Assembly: GCF_024171695.1 (NCBI RefSeq)
Contig: NZ_JAMTCF010000027.1
Span: 43,684 to 107,683 of the forward strand
Reading direction: 5' to 3'
DNA length: 64,000 nt
Source: Actinosynnema pretiosum
GTDB taxonomy: Bacteria; Actinomycetota; Actinomycetes; Mycobacteriales; Pseudonocardiaceae
This document shows positions 33,405 to 42,316 of this stretch, piece by piece. Position 1 is the stretch's first letter. Each line of letters starts with the position of its first letter. Under the pieces are notes generated by a model. That model searched no databases. It saw only the letters and a program-made list of their open reading frames with translations, and was not told the origin of the DNA. The position numbers and the translations under genes were made by a program.

Positions 33405-34405
33405 CACAGCCCCCAGCGCAGCGCGGCGGTGTGCACGGGCGCGTCCCACAGCTCGACCAGGTCGTCGTCCAGCTTCAGCAGGGTCAGGCTCAGCCCCTGC
33501 ATCTCCAGGCTCGTCACGTACGACCCGACCAGCCGCCGCCGCACCACGATCCCGCGCTCGGCCAGCCGCGCCTCGGCGATCCCGTGCGCCAGGTACAGCT
33601 CGACCAGCGGTGTCCCGCCCATCCCGTTGGTGAGCAGCAGCACCTCGTCCCCGGCGGCGAACGGCAGGTCCTCCAGCACCGGCCCGAGCAGCGCGTCGAC
33701 CAGCTCGTCGGCGCTGCCCAGCGGCGCCCGGCTGCGGCCGGGCTCGCCGTGGATGCCGATGCCGAGCTCCACCTCGCCGTCCCCGAGCTCGAAGCTCGGC
33801 TCGCCGACGTGCGGCACGGTGCCGGGCGCGAGCGCCAGCCCCATCGTCCGCACCCGGCCGACCACCTTGCGCGCGAGCGCCTCGCACCCGTCCAGGTCGA
33901 CCCCGCGCTCGGCCGCCGCGCCGACGATCTTCTCCACCAGCACGGTCCCGGCGACCCCGCGCCGACCGGCGGTGTGCAGCGAGTCCGTCACCGCCACGTC
34001 GTCGTCGACCAGCACGGTCCGCACGTCCAGCCCCTCGGCGGCGGCCAGCTCGGCGGCGGTCTCGAAGTTGAGCACGTCGCCGGTGTAGTTCTTGACCAGC
34101 AGCAGCGCGCCGACGCCGCCGTCGGTGGCGGTGAGGGCGGCGAGCACCTGGTCGGGCGTCGGCGAGGTGAACACCGGGCCGGGGCAGGCCGCGTCGAGCA
34201 TCCCGCGCCCGACGAACCCGCCGTGCAGCGGCTCGTGCCCGGACCCGCCGCCGGAGACGAGGGCGACCTTGCGGGACACCGGGGCGTCGGCGCGCAGCAC
34301 GAGCGCCGGGTCGAGCCGCACGTCGAGCAGGTCGGGGTGCGCGGCGGCCACACCGCGCAGCGCGTCCACCACCACGGTCCCCGGATCGTTGATGACCTTC
34401 TTCAC
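33404..34405 (-). CDS. dhaK: Dihydroxyacetone kinase subunit DhaK
   Basis: A 333-residue substrate-binding subunit. It starts MKKVINDPGTVV and contains GGGSGHEPLHGGFVGRGMLD and LVKNYTGDVLNFE. The His that forms the hemiaminal bond to dihydroxyacetone lies in LGIGIHGEPGRS (about residue 218). First gene of dhaKLM. Product dihydroxyacetone phosphate feeds glycolysis. No DhaR/DhaQ regulator is adjacent. Confidence 0.93.
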   Translation of the reverse strand: MKKVINDPGTVVVDALRGVAAAHPDLLDVRLDPALVLRADAPVSRKVALVSGGGSGHEPLHGGFVGRGMLDAACPGPVFTSPTPDQVLAALTATDGGVGALLLVKNYTGDVLNFETAAELAAAEGLDVRTVLVDDDVAVTDSLHTAGRRGVAGTVLVEKIVGAAAERGVDLDGCEALARKVVGRVRTMGLALAPGTVPHVGEPSFELGDGEVELGIGIHGEPGRSRAPLGSADELVDALLGPVLEDLPFAAGDEVLLLTNGMGGTPLVELYLAHGIAEARLAERGIVVRRRLVGSYVTSLEMQGLSLTLLKLDDDLVELWDAPVHTAALRWGL

Positions 34406-34553
34406 TGGAGCCTCCGATCGCCGCTGACCGTCCCTCCCATTCCTACCCGCTGGGAGGAGCGGGCACCGAGGGCCGAGGTCGACCGGGAACGCGGCCCTTC
34501 GGTGCTTGCGCCGGGGCCTCCGAGTGATCAGGATGGAGCGTTCGCCACGCCGG

Positions 34554-36059
34554 TCACCGCCCGCGCAGCACCCGCACCAGCCGCAGCACGCGCCGCACCG
34601 TCCGGTTCCCGCGCTCGTAGCTCATCGGGTCCAGCGCCCCGGCGAACCGCTGCCGCGACACCGCGTGCGCGTAGGTGAACTCGCGCAGCCCGTCCGCGCC
34701 GTGGATGCGCCCGAACCCGGAGTCGCCGACCCCGCCGAACGGCAGCGCGGGCACCGACGCGAACGCCAGCACCGCGTTGATCGACACCACCCCGCACCGC
34801 AGCCGGGCCGCCAGCTCCTCGCCGCGCGCCTTCGAGTACACCGCCGCGCCGAGCCCGTACCGCAGGGCGTTGGCCCGCCGCACCGCCTCGTCCGCGTCGG
34901 CCACCCGGTTGACCACCAGCGTCGGCCCGAACGTCTCCTCGGTGACCGCCGTCGAGTCCTCGGGCACGTCGAGCAGCACCACCGGCTCCACGTACGGCGG
35001 CCGGATCGACTCGCGCCCGCCGACCGCCGCCGTCGCGCCCCGGTCGAGCGCGTCGGCCACGTGCGCGGCGATGACGTCGACCTGCTTCGGCATGGTGATC
35101 GGCCCGAAGTCGGCGTCCGGCGACCCGCCGGGGCGCAGCTTCGCGGCCTTGCGGGTGACCAGCTCGACGAACTCGTCGGCGACGGCCTCGGCCACGTACA
35201 CCCGCTCGACCCCGGCGCAGGACTGCCCGGCGTTGAACAGCCCGCCCCACACGGCCCCGCGCGCGGCGGCCTCCAGGTCGGCGTCCTCGGCGACGATCAG
35301 CGCGTCCTTGCCGCCGCACTCGACCAGCACGGGCGTGAGGGTGCGCGCGCACTCGGCCATGACCCGCCGCCCGGTGGCGGTGGACCCGGTGAACGCGAGC
35401 TTGTCGACGCCCGCGCCGCACAGCGCGGCCCCGGTCGGCCCGTATCCGGTGACCACCTGGAAGACCGGCTGCTCGGGCACGACCTCGGCGAACGAGTCGG
35501 CCAGGAACCGCCCGACGGCGGGGGTGTGCTCGCTGGGCTTGAACACCACGGCGTTGCCCGCCGCGAGCGCGTACGAGATGGACCCCATGGGCGTGAACGC
35601 CGGGTAGTTCCACGGCCCGATGACGCCGACGACGCCGAACGGCCGGTACTCCAGGGTCGCGGCGTGGTTGTGCATGACCAGGCCGGAGGCGACCTTGCGG
35701 CGGCCGAGGGTCTTGCGGGCGTGCTTGGCGGCCCAGTGCAGGTGGTCCAGGACGAGGGCGACCTCGATGCGCGCGTCGTCGGCGGACTTGCCGGTCTCGG
35801 CGCTGATCAGCGCGCACAGCTCGTCGGCGCGGCGGCTGAGCAGCCTGCGCCAGCGGTCGAGCCGGGCGCGGCGCCCGTCGAAGCCGAGGGCGGCCCAGTG
35901 GACCGACGCGTCGCGGGCCCTGCGGACGGCGGTGGCGACCTCGTCCGCGCCGTGCACGGGGTACCGGCCGACGACCTCGCCGGTGCGCGGGTCGTGCGAG
36001 GTGAGCTGCTCCGGCTCGTCCCCGCCTCGCTCGGACTTCGCCTCCGCGGTCTGCGTCAT
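34554..36059 (-). CDS. Aldehyde dehydrogenase family protein
   Basis: A 501-residue NAD(P)-dependent dehydrogenase. Active-site Asn lies in GVIGPWNYPAFTPM, general base Glu in LVECGGKDA and nucleophile Cys in FNAGQSCAGVERVYV. The C-terminal 40 residues are basic and Arg-rich, reminiscent of class-3-like enzymes and suggesting membrane association. The ATG has GGAGG close upstream. A palindrome 23 bp before the start looks like a TetR-family operator. Substrate unknown. Confidence 0.87.
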   Translation of the reverse strand: MTQTAEAKSERGGDEPEQLTSHDPRTGEVVGRYPVHGADEVATAVRRARDASVHWAALGFDGRRARLDRWRRLLSRRADELCALISAETGKSADDARIEVALVLDHLHWAAKHARKTLGRRKVASGLVMHNHAATLEYRPFGVVGVIGPWNYPAFTPMGSISYALAAGNAVVFKPSEHTPAVGRFLADSFAEVVPEQPVFQVVTGYGPTGAALCGAGVDKLAFTGSTATGRRVMAECARTLTPVLVECGGKDALIVAEDADLEAAARGAVWGGLFNAGQSCAGVERVYVAEAVADEFVELVTRKAAKLRPGGSPDADFGPITMPKQVDVIAAHVADALDRGATAAVGGRESIRPPYVEPVVLLDVPEDSTAVTEETFGPTLVVNRVADADEAVRRANALRYGLGAAVYSKARGEELAARLRCGVVSINAVLAFASVPALPFGGVGDSGFGRIHGADGLREFTYAHAVSRQRFAGALDPMSYERGNRTVRRVLRLVRVLRGR

Positions 36060-36081
36060 CGGGGGACCTCCACGATCGGGT

Positions 36082-36097
36082 GTTACCGAACGGTAAC
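36082..36097. promoter_or_regulatory. TetR-type operator upstream of the aldehyde dehydrogenase
   Basis: GTTACCGAACGGTAAC has perfect 7-bp arms around a 2-base centre and lies 23–38 bp upstream of the ATG at 36059. No TetR gene is nearby, so the regulator would act in trans. Confidence 0.5.
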
Positions 36098-36126
36098 GGG
36101 TTGTGCTCCCCCTGTCACGCCCCGGT

Positions 36127-37146
36127 TCAGCCGCGCGGCAGCTTGGCGACCAGCGACTTGGCGACGGTGGTGATCGTCCCGCACCGGTCGTACTGGACGT
36201 CCTTGGCGCCCGAGGTCGTCACCCTGACGATCTCGGCGCCGCCGGTCCCGAGGTCGCGGTGCGTCCACTCGATCTTGCAGGAGGGGAACGCCGAGCCGCT
36301 CTCGTCCAGCACGCGCCCGGTGACGCCGCCGCCGAGGTCGACGTCGGTGGTCTTGTCGCCGGGGAGCTTCCTCGGCGCGGAGGCGAGCTGCTGGAAGGCG
36401 AGCATCAGGCTGCGCTCGCTGCTGCTCCAGCTGCACGTGGGCAGGCCGATCGGGACCTCCAGGACCGTCGAGCCGGACGCGCTGATCGCGGCCTCGACCA
36501 CGGCCGGGTCGGGGGCGCGGCACGGGTCGACCGAGGCCAGCGAGCCCTTGGTGCTGGACTTGAGCGCCGAACCGGCCTTGACCCGCTTGATCGCCGAGGT
36601 CAGGAGCTCGCGGCCGATCTCGCAGTTGTTGTCGCTCTTGTAGCCGATCTGCGCGGTGAGGTCCATGGGCGGCTCGTCCTGGAACACGCCGGAGACGAAG
36701 CAGGCCTGCCCCTCCAGCACGTTCTCGCCGAGCTTGAGGCCCTCGATCCGCTTGTCGGACTTCGCGTACAGCGCGGACGAGCTGCGGAACGCCAGGGTGA
36801 CGGACAGGCTCTTGCCCGCCTTGTCCTTCATGTAGTTGCTGCACTCGCCGAAGTTGTTGCTGTTCAGCTCGGCGGGCGTGCCGTACTTCCTGAGCACGGT
36901 CTCGTCCACCAGCTTGCACACGTCCGTGGCGCGCAGCTTCTCGCCGGTGAACTCGGCGGACACCGGGGCGCCGACCGAGCCGGGCGGGACGCCCTCGTCG
37001 TTGCCGCCGCCGTTCTCGTCCGCGCTGTTCGCGGCCGCGGCGTCGAGCGTCTCCCTCGGGTACGGGGAGTGCTTGGCGAGGTCGGTCCCGGAGCACCCGG
37101 CCACGACGAGGAGCAGGGCGCAGAGCACGGCGGCGGATCGGTGCAC
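36127..37146 (-). CDS. Large lipoprotein with two DUF3558-like halves
   Basis: A 339-residue predicted lipoprotein. Signal HRSAAVLCALLLVVAGC is followed by a low-complexity spacer (ADENGGGNDEG). A first domain starts DVCKLVDETVLRKYG, with Cys in GECSNYM and GQACFV. A second domain holds VDPCRAPDPAVVE, LPTCSWSS, SCKIEW and DRCGT. Cys spacing in both halves is DUF3558-like. The GTG at 37146 lies 7 bases after TACCGT and gives a typical signal peptide. Starts at 37155 and 37206 are possible. Function unknown. Confidence 0.62.
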   Translation of the reverse strand: MHRSAAVLCALLLVVAGCSGTDLAKHSPYPRETLDAAAANSADENGGGNDEGVPPGSVGAPVSAEFTGEKLRATDVCKLVDETVLRKYGTPAELNSNNFGECSNYMKDKAGKSLSVTLAFRSSSALYAKSDKRIEGLKLGENVLEGQACFVSGVFQDEPPMDLTAQIGYKSDNNCEIGRELLTSAIKRVKAGSALKSSTKGSLASVDPCRAPDPAVVEAAISASGSTVLEVPIGLPTCSWSSSERSLMLAFQQLASAPRKLPGDKTTDVDLGGGVTGRVLDESGSAFPSCKIEWTHRDLGTGGAEIVRVTTSGAKDVQYDRCGTITTVAKSLVAKLPRG

Positions 37147-37236
37147 GAACTGCACGGTAGCGACCGTTCGGGTCCGGCGTGGCGGCATCGGGGTGTTCCG
37201 CCTCACGATGCGATCACAACACGCCTCGGAAACGAT

Positions 37237-37515
37237 TCAGACGCCCCGTTCCCACGCGTCCGCGCCCTCCGCTCCGCCCACGTCCTCCGGGTCGGGCACC
37301 ACGAGCGGTCGCAGCGCGGTCCACGCGCCGAACACCGCCGCGACCACGACCATGCCCGCCCCGGACCACAGGTTCACGTTCCACCCGTCCGCCTTCGCGA
37401 GGTCCGCGTCGTCGGTGAAGCCGAGCCCGACCACCACCAGCACCACCCCGTACACCGCGAACAGCGCCGCGATCACCAACCGCAGGTCGAACAACCCGGC
37501 AGTTCCGCGTGCCAC
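37237..37515 (-). CDS. Small membrane protein linked to the symporter
   Basis: A 92-residue protein with two hydrophobic helices (LRLVIAALFAVYGVVLVVVG and SGAGMVVVAAVFGAWTAL), an ADLAKADGWNVNLW loop between them, and an acidic tail. It begins 10 bp after the stop of the sodium:solute symporter, so the two are probably cotranscribed. It may be an accessory subunit, as with other symporter-associated small proteins (inference). Confidence 0.7.
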   Translation of the reverse strand: MARGTAGLFDLRLVIAALFAVYGVVLVVVGLGFTDDADLAKADGWNVNLWSGAGMVVVAAVFGAWTALRPLVVPDPEDVGGAEGADAWERGV

Positions 37516-37525
37516 GACTTCCCCC

Positions 37526-39214
37526 TCAGCTGAAAACGACGTTGAGCACGGCGGTCAGCAGCAGCACCCCGCCGCCGAGCAGCGCGGGCGACCGGTACCA
37601 GCCCGCGTCCTCGCCCTGCGTGCCGTGCGCGAGGTCGCCCTTGGGCGTGAGCCCGTAGACCAGTCCGGGCAACCGCTCCTGCGGCACCGGCTTGGTGAAC
37701 AGGGTGACGACCACGCTGACCACGATGTCCACCACGAACGCGGCGGCGGCGCCCAGGAAGCTCGCGCCCTGGCCGGGCAGGTCGAGCACCCCGGTCTCGG
37801 CGAGCGCGAACACCAGCACGGCCGCGAGGGTGCCCGCGACCAGGCCGATCCAGCCCGCCGCGGCGGACATCCGCTTCCAGAACATGCCGAGGATGAACGT
37901 GGCGAACAGCGGGGCGTTGAAGAACGAGAACAGGGACTGGATGTAGTCCATGATGTTCCCGTAGCCCGCCGCCAGGAACGCGGTGCCGATGGCGATGACC
38001 GTGCCGCCGATCGTGGCCCAGCGGCCGACCTTCAGGTAGTAGCCGTCCGGCCGGTCCTTGCGGACGTAGTCCTGCCACAGGTCGTAGGTGAACACCGTGT
38101 TGAACGAGGACACGTTCGCCGCGACGCCCGCCATGAACGACGCGAGCAGGCCGGTGATGGCGATGCCGAGCATCCCGTTGGGCAGCAGGTCGCGCATGAG
38201 CAGCGGCAGCGCGTTGTTGTAGGTGACCCCGCCCGCCGCCTCGCCCGCCTTGAGCGCGCTCATCTCGGGCACGACGACGGCGGCGATGATGCCGGGGATC
38301 ACGATGACGGCCGGGATCAGCGCCTTCGGGTAGGCGCCGATGATCGGGGTGCGCTTGGCCGCCGACATGCTCTTGGCCGACAGCGCGCGCTGCACCTCGG
38401 CGAAGTTCGTCGTCCAGTAGCCGAAGGACAGCACGAACCCGAGGCCGAACACGATGCCGATGACGCTCAGCACCGGGTTCTCGAACCCGGTCAGCTCGGT
38501 CGCCGGGTACGCGGACAGCTGCTCCTCGCCGCCGGGACCCGCGGTGACCTTGTCGACCAGGCCCTGCCACCCACCGACCTTGTGCAGGCCCGCGATGGTG
38601 AGCGGCAGCAGCGCGGCGATGATCACGAAGAACTGGAGGACCTCGTTGTAGATCGCGGCCGAGAGCCCGCCGAGGGTGGTGTAGGCCAGCACGATCAGCG
38701 CGGCGATCACCACGGACAGCGGGATGGGCCAGCCGAGCAGCAGGTTCAGCAGCAGGGCCAGCGCGTACAGGTTCACGCCCGCGATGAGGACCTGGGCGAC
38801 GGCGAAGCTGATCGCGTTGACCAGGTGCGCGCCCTTGCCGAACCGGCGGCGCAGGAACTCGGGGACGCTGCGGACCTTGGAGCCGTAGTAGAACGGCATC
38901 ATCACCAGGCCGAGGAACACCATCGCCGGGATGGCGCCGACCCAGTAGTAGTGCATGGTCGCCATGCCGTACTGGGCGCCGTTGGCGGCCATGCCGAGCA
39001 GCTCGATCGCGCCGAGGTTGGCGGAGACGAACGCCAGGCCGGTGACCCAGGCGGGCAGGGAGCGCCCGGACAGCAGGAAGTCCAGGCTCGTGGACACGGA
39101 TCGGCGGGCGAGGAACCCGATCCCGAGCACCACGACGAAGTAGAGGGCGAGCAGGGCGTAGTCCAACGCCCCGGCATCCAGGCGAAGATCAGCTTCCGCG
39201 GCCAGCACGGGCAC
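37526..39214 (-). CDS. Sodium:solute symporter (SSS family)
   Basis: A 562-residue transporter with about 13–14 hydrophobic segments. SSS hallmarks are FLLSGRSLPAWVTGLAFVSA near the start, YTTLGGLSAAIYNEVLQFF in the middle and GLLASFMAGVAANVSSFNTV later. A TDLSG-like sodium region sits in TM1–2. The substrate could be a sugar, organic acid or amino acid and cannot be read from the sequence. It is followed by the small membrane protein at 37515. Confidence 0.87.
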   Translation of the reverse strand: MPVLAAEADLRLDAGALDYALLALYFVVVLGIGFLARRSVSTSLDFLLSGRSLPAWVTGLAFVSANLGAIELLGMAANGAQYGMATMHYYWVGAIPAMVFLGLVMMPFYYGSKVRSVPEFLRRRFGKGAHLVNAISFAVAQVLIAGVNLYALALLLNLLLGWPIPLSVVIAALIVLAYTTLGGLSAAIYNEVLQFFVIIAALLPLTIAGLHKVGGWQGLVDKVTAGPGGEEQLSAYPATELTGFENPVLSVIGIVFGLGFVLSFGYWTTNFAEVQRALSAKSMSAAKRTPIIGAYPKALIPAVIVIPGIIAAVVVPEMSALKAGEAAGGVTYNNALPLLMRDLLPNGMLGIAITGLLASFMAGVAANVSSFNTVFTYDLWQDYVRKDRPDGYYLKVGRWATIGGTVIAIGTAFLAAGYGNIMDYIQSLFSFFNAPLFATFILGMFWKRMSAAAGWIGLVAGTLAAVLVFALAETGVLDLPGQGASFLGAAAAFVVDIVVSVVVTLFTKPVPQERLPGLVYGLTPKGDLAHGTQGEDAGWYRSPALLGGGVLLLTAVLNVVFS

Positions 39215-39328
39215 CTTCCGTTCACCTCCGGTGACGCACAGCGTCGCAGGGCCTCCGGGGTCTCGCGACCCGGAGTGGCGTCGAGCACCGGTATGAACTA
39301 CCCACCTTCAAACCACGTACTCCATTAG

Positions 39329-40030
39329 GTGGACCAAGAAACCGAAAGCGCTGCTCAGGGGGTCGCGTACCGGTCGCGGGAGCTGCTGCCCAAGGAGCTG
39401 GACGCCTACACCGCCGCAGGTGGGTACGACCTGCGGTTCCTGATCCGCGACATCGGCTACCCCGAGGACCCGGTGTGCGTGAGCCACCACCCCGGCGCGC
39501 TGTCCGCCCACCAGGACGCGGGCAGGCTGGTGCTGCTGCGGCACCGCAGCGGTCCGGCGGACTTCGCGGGCGGCTACAACGCGGGCGTGGTGCACGCGCG
39601 GGCCGCGCTGATCGACGCCAGGACCCAGGGCTACCCGGAGCACCTGCCGCTGCTGTTCACCTGCGAGGCGAGGCCGAGGGGCGGCCCGGTGGACTACCTG
39701 CGCGGCGCGGCGGCCGTGCTGGGCGTGGAGCGGACGTGGCTGGCGGGCCAGCGGGACGTCGTGCACCTGGCCCAGGACGAGGGCGCGGCGGGCGGCTTCC
39801 TGCTGCTCGACGGCGGCGACCCGAGGGAGGGCATCGCGCTCTCCCGCAGACCGGACAGCCACATCTACCCCGGCCGGGTGCGGGCCGACCTGATCGACTG
39901 CCACGTGCCGCTGTCGGTGTTCGACCGGGGCACGGTCCTGGAGCAGCTCGCGGCGAGGCTGGACCTGTCCAGGGAGGGCATCCACGAGGCCCTCCTGCAC
40001 GCCCGCGCAGGCGGTCGCGCCTGCGCTTGA
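39329..40030 (+). CDS. Hypothetical protein, galactose/aldose-like fold not recognised
   Basis: A 233-residue soluble protein of no family I recognise. Features are LLPKELDAYTAAGGYDLRFL, a SHHPGALSAHQDAGRL segment with three His, LLFTCEARPRGGPVDYL, and a C-terminal helix rich in Leu/Arg (EQLAARLDLSREGIHEALLH). It has a GTG start with TACTCC just upstream. It converges on the small gene at 40421 over a terminator. The symporter is divergent. Confidence 0.5.
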   Translation: MDQETESAAQGVAYRSRELLPKELDAYTAAGGYDLRFLIRDIGYPEDPVCVSHHPGALSAHQDAGRLVLLRHRSGPADFAGGYNAGVVHARAALIDARTQGYPEHLPLLFTCEARPRGGPVDYLRGAAAVLGVERTWLAGQRDVVHLAQDEGAAGGFLLLDGGDPREGIALSRRPDSHIYPGRVRADLIDCHVPLSVFDRGTVLEQLAARLDLSREGIHEALLHARAGGRACA

Positions 40031-40037
40031 GCCCAGG

Positions 40038-40064
40038 GGCGGGGACGGCTCAGCCGTCCTCGCC
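40038..40064. terminator. Convergent terminator
   Basis: GGCGGGGACGGC and its near-complement GCCGTCCTCGCC, separated by TCA. It overlaps the 3' end of the minus-strand gene. Confidence 0.6.
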
Positions 40065-40421
40065 CTCCTGCTCGGAGTTCCCCCCGAGCCAGACGAGGCG
40101 CGCCCGGTTCCCGCAGGTCACCTCGAACACCTGCCGAGCAGCTTCGGCGTCCTCCGACGCGATCCGCACCCCGCCCACCAGCATGGCGCTCTCGGCCCGG
40201 TCCGCGTGCTCCAGCCCGTAGCCGATCACGCGCGCGTCGCTCCGATCACCGATCTCCTCCACGACGGCGAACAGCCGGGGCGCGTCGGCCTCGGCGATCT
40301 CCCGCACGTAGGCGTCGAACGCCGCGTCCAACGCGACGTCCCAGTCCCCGATGCCCCCGATGCCCGCTGTGCTCGCCGTGCTCGCGCTCTGGTTCACGAA
40401 TACGTCCCTCTTCCGGGTCAA
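40050..40421 (-). CDS. Hypothetical protein beside the XRE–DUF397 cassette
   Basis: A 123-residue acidic protein: a short disordered start with Ser/Thr/Gly (ASTASTAGIGGIGD), then an alpha/beta part (LDAAFDAYVREIAEADAPRL, ARVIGYGLEHADRAESAML, ARLVWLGG). It is divergent from the XRE regulator across the TGCAAG-box region, so it is a likely target of that regulator. No family is recognised. Confidence 0.55.
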   Translation of the reverse strand: MTRKRDVFVNQSASTASTAGIGGIGDWDVALDAAFDAYVREIAEADAPRLFAVVEEIGDRSDARVIGYGLEHADRAESAMLVGGVRIASEDAEAARQVFEVTCGNRARLVWLGGNSEQEGEDG

Positions 40422-40478
40422 GCCCTGCCGAGTTCCCAGGTGACTACGGCGGGTTTACGGATCATCACCGCAGCGTCA

Positions 40479-40580
40479 TGCAAGGATGCCTGCACAAGAA
40501 GATAAGTGCAAGCCTTGCATAAGCGAGGGTTGCACTTGCGTTCGAGTTTGAGGTGATCCCGAAACACAGCCACACTTGCG
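40479..40580. promoter_or_regulatory. Cluster of TGCAAG boxes between divergent genes
   Basis: TGCAAGG…CCTGCA (40479–40494), the palindrome TGCAAGCCTTGCA (40507–40519) and two CACTTGCG copies at 40533 and 40573, exactly 40 bp apart, lie in the divergent region upstream of the XRE gene. This arrangement looks like an operator array for the adjacent regulator. Confidence 0.5.
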
Positions 40581-40616
40581 TGGCTCCCGAGGGGAGTTGG
40601 GGAAGAATTGGAGATC

Positions 40617-41474
40617 GTGGCCGCGAAGAAGAGCACTCCGACGATCCGCCTGCGCAGGCTGGCTCGTCAGCTCAGGCTGCTGCGCGAGGAAGCCGGCCTG
40701 AGCCGCGAGGAGGTCGAGGAGCAGACCGGCATCAACCAGGCCACCATCTACCGCATCGAGACCGCGAAGGTCCGTCCGCAGAACCGGACGCTGATGACGA
40801 TGCTGACCACGTACGGCTGCCCCGACGAGGAGCAGGCGGCGATGCGGGCGCTGTCGAAGGAGTCGACCAAGCCCGGTTGGATCCGCCCGTGGCACGAGGG
40901 CCTGCCCGAGGGGTACACGACCTACATCAGCTTCGAGGACGAGGCGCAGGGCGTCCGGAACTACTCGTCGCTGTTCATCCCCGGGTTGCTCCAGACCGAG
41001 GACTACGCCCGAGCGGTCGTCCAGGGCGACCCTCACACCGCCGGGCCGGAGCAGGTCGAGGACCGGGTCAAGACGCGGGTGGAACGCCAAGCCGTCCTGC
41101 GCAAGGAGAAGCCGCTCAAGCTCTGGGCGGTGATCGACGAAGCGGCGCTTCGACGTGTGGTCGGCACCCCGGAGGTCATGCGCAGGCAGCGGGAGCACCT
41201 GGTCAAGGCCGCCGAGGAACCCAACATCACCATCCAGGTGATCCGGTTCAGCGATGGCGCCCACCCAGGGATGCCGGGGCAGTTCATCGTCATGGACTTC
41301 GAGGACCCGATGGACGGCGACCTGATTTACGTGGACAGCCAGGCGGGTGAGCTGTTCCTGGAGTCCGATGCCGACATCAGCCGCTTCAGGGCCAACTTCG
41401 ACCACTTGGTCGCGATGGCGGCCAGCCCCAAGGACTCCGCGAGGTTCATCGCCGAGATCGACGCGAGTGACTGA
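40617..41474 (+). CDS. XRE-family regulator with DUF5753 domain
   Basis: A 285-residue regulator. The N-terminal helix-turn-helix (LRLLREEAGLSREEVEEQTG, NQATIYRIETAKVRP) is joined to the DUF5753 sensor-like domain (YSSLFIPGLLQTEDYARAVV, RQREHLVKAAEEPNITIQVI). This is the standard partner of DUF397 proteins in actinobacterial WhiJ-type loci, which affect development and secondary metabolism. The GTG at 40617 is preferred, and a TTG at 40608 is possible. Two DUF397 genes follow within 16 and 20 bp. Confidence 0.85.
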   Translation: MAAKKSTPTIRLRRLARQLRLLREEAGLSREEVEEQTGINQATIYRIETAKVRPQNRTLMTMLTTYGCPDEEQAAMRALSKESTKPGWIRPWHEGLPEGYTTYISFEDEAQGVRNYSSLFIPGLLQTEDYARAVVQGDPHTAGPEQVEDRVKTRVERQAVLRKEKPLKLWAVIDEAALRRVVGTPEVMRRQREHLVKAAEEPNITIQVIRFSDGAHPGMPGQFIVMDFEDPMDGDLIYVDSQAGELFLESDADISRFRANFDHLVAMAASPKDSARFIAEIDASD

Positions 41475-41489
41475 GAAGGGCTAGAGATC

Positions 41490-41696
41490 ATGCACGAGAC
41501 AGGCCTGTCGAACGCGCCGTGGCGCAAGAGCAGCTACAGCGCCAACGGCGAGAGCTGCGTCGAGATCGCTCCCGCCGATGACGCGATCGCGACCCGCGAC
41601 TCGAAGAACCCGACAGGCCCGGTGCTGCACTTCACCGCCACCCGTTGGACGGCTTTCCTGCGCGCGGCGGAGACCGGCACCCTCAAGCCGAGGTAG
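41490..41696 (+). CDS. DUF397 protein 1
   Basis: A 68-residue protein with the DUF397 signature: WRKSSYSANGESCVEIA, then AIATRDSKNPTGPVLHF and WTAFLRA. It probably acts with the upstream XRE/DUF5753 regulator as a toxin–antitoxin-like or signal-sensing pair (inference from WhiJ loci). An RBS AGGGCTAGAG lies before the ATG. Confidence 0.85.
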   Translation: MHETGLSNAPWRKSSYSANGESCVEIAPADDAIATRDSKNPTGPVLHFTATRWTAFLRAAETGTLKPR

Positions 41697-41716
41697 CCGA
41701 CCGGGAGGTGTCGTCC

Positions 41717-41890
41717 ATGCGCGACCTGAGGCCGTGGCGGAAGAGCAGCCACAGCGCCAACGGCGCGAGCTGCGTCGAGATCGCTCCCGCCGATGGCGCG
41801 ATCGCAACCCGCGACTCGAAGAACCCGACGGGTCCCGTGCTGCTGTTCCCCAAGGCGAGCTGGTCGACCTTCCTGCGCACCGTCCGCTGA
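41717..41890 (+). CDS. DUF397 protein 2
   Basis: A 57-residue paralogue of the preceding gene. WRKSSHSANGASCVEIA, AIATRDSKNPTGPVLLF and WSTFLRTV are shared almost identically, also at DNA level, so it is a local tandem duplicate. GGGAGG lies 9 bases before the ATG. Its stop abuts the stop of the convergent lipoprotein gene with no gap. Confidence 0.82.
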   Translation: MRDLRPWRKSSHSANGASCVEIAPADGAIATRDSKNPTGPVLLFPKASWSTFLRTVR

Positions 41891-42316
41891 TCACCGCGTG
41901 AGGACGAACGGGGCCTGGGCGTGCACAGGTCCGGCCCCGGCGTCGATGAACACCTGAGCCCCAACCCCGCGCAACGATCCGGGCACCTTCACCGCAACCC
42001 GCTCGAACCGCCCCGCGCCATCCACCACCCCATCCCCCACGGCAACCCCGTGAAAGGTGATGACCACCCGCTCCCCGGCGGGAAACCCGTCCCCGCTGAC
42101 GAACACCTCGTCCCCACCCCCACCGGAAACGGGCTCGGCCACGATCCGCCCGTTCCCGACCACGGGCGCGGAAGCGGGCGCGACGGACAAGCTGACCGGC
42201 GAACTGAGCGGCAAGGCGGACGGCAACGGCATCCCCCCACCCCCGTCCCCGACGCACCCACCGGCAGCACCCACCACCAGCCCGACCGCCACGACGAGCA
42301 CCAACCGTCTTCGCAC
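41891..42316 (-). CDS. Predicted lipoprotein with Ig-like domain
   Basis: A 141-residue protein. The signal RRRLVLVVAVGLVVGAAGGC carries a lipobox-like Cys, followed by a Gly/Pro/Ser spacer. A small beta domain contains EVFVSGDGFPAGERVVITFH and GRFERVAVKVPGSL, which looks like an IPT/Ig-type fold. The GTG at 42316 follows GAGGAGG by 7 bases. Function unknown. Confidence 0.6.
   Translation of the reverse strand: MRRRLVLVVAVGLVVGAAGGCVGDGGGGMPLPSALPLSSPVSLSVAPASAPVVGNGRIVAEPVSGGGGDEVFVSGDGFPAGERVVITFHGVAVGDGVVDGAGRFERVAVKVPGSLRGVGAQVFIDAGAGPVHAQAPFVLTR

Noticed and set aside
32098..33633. Long Pro/Ala/Arg-rich plus-strand frame over dhaM/dhaL
   Set aside because: Antisense of the Gly/Ala linker and flanking domains of real dha genes.
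36836..39328. 830-codon plus-strand open frame opposite the symporter
   Set aside because: Antisense shadow of lipoprotein, small membrane protein and symporter genes. The His/Asp/Arg-rich composition is typical of such shadows at high GC.
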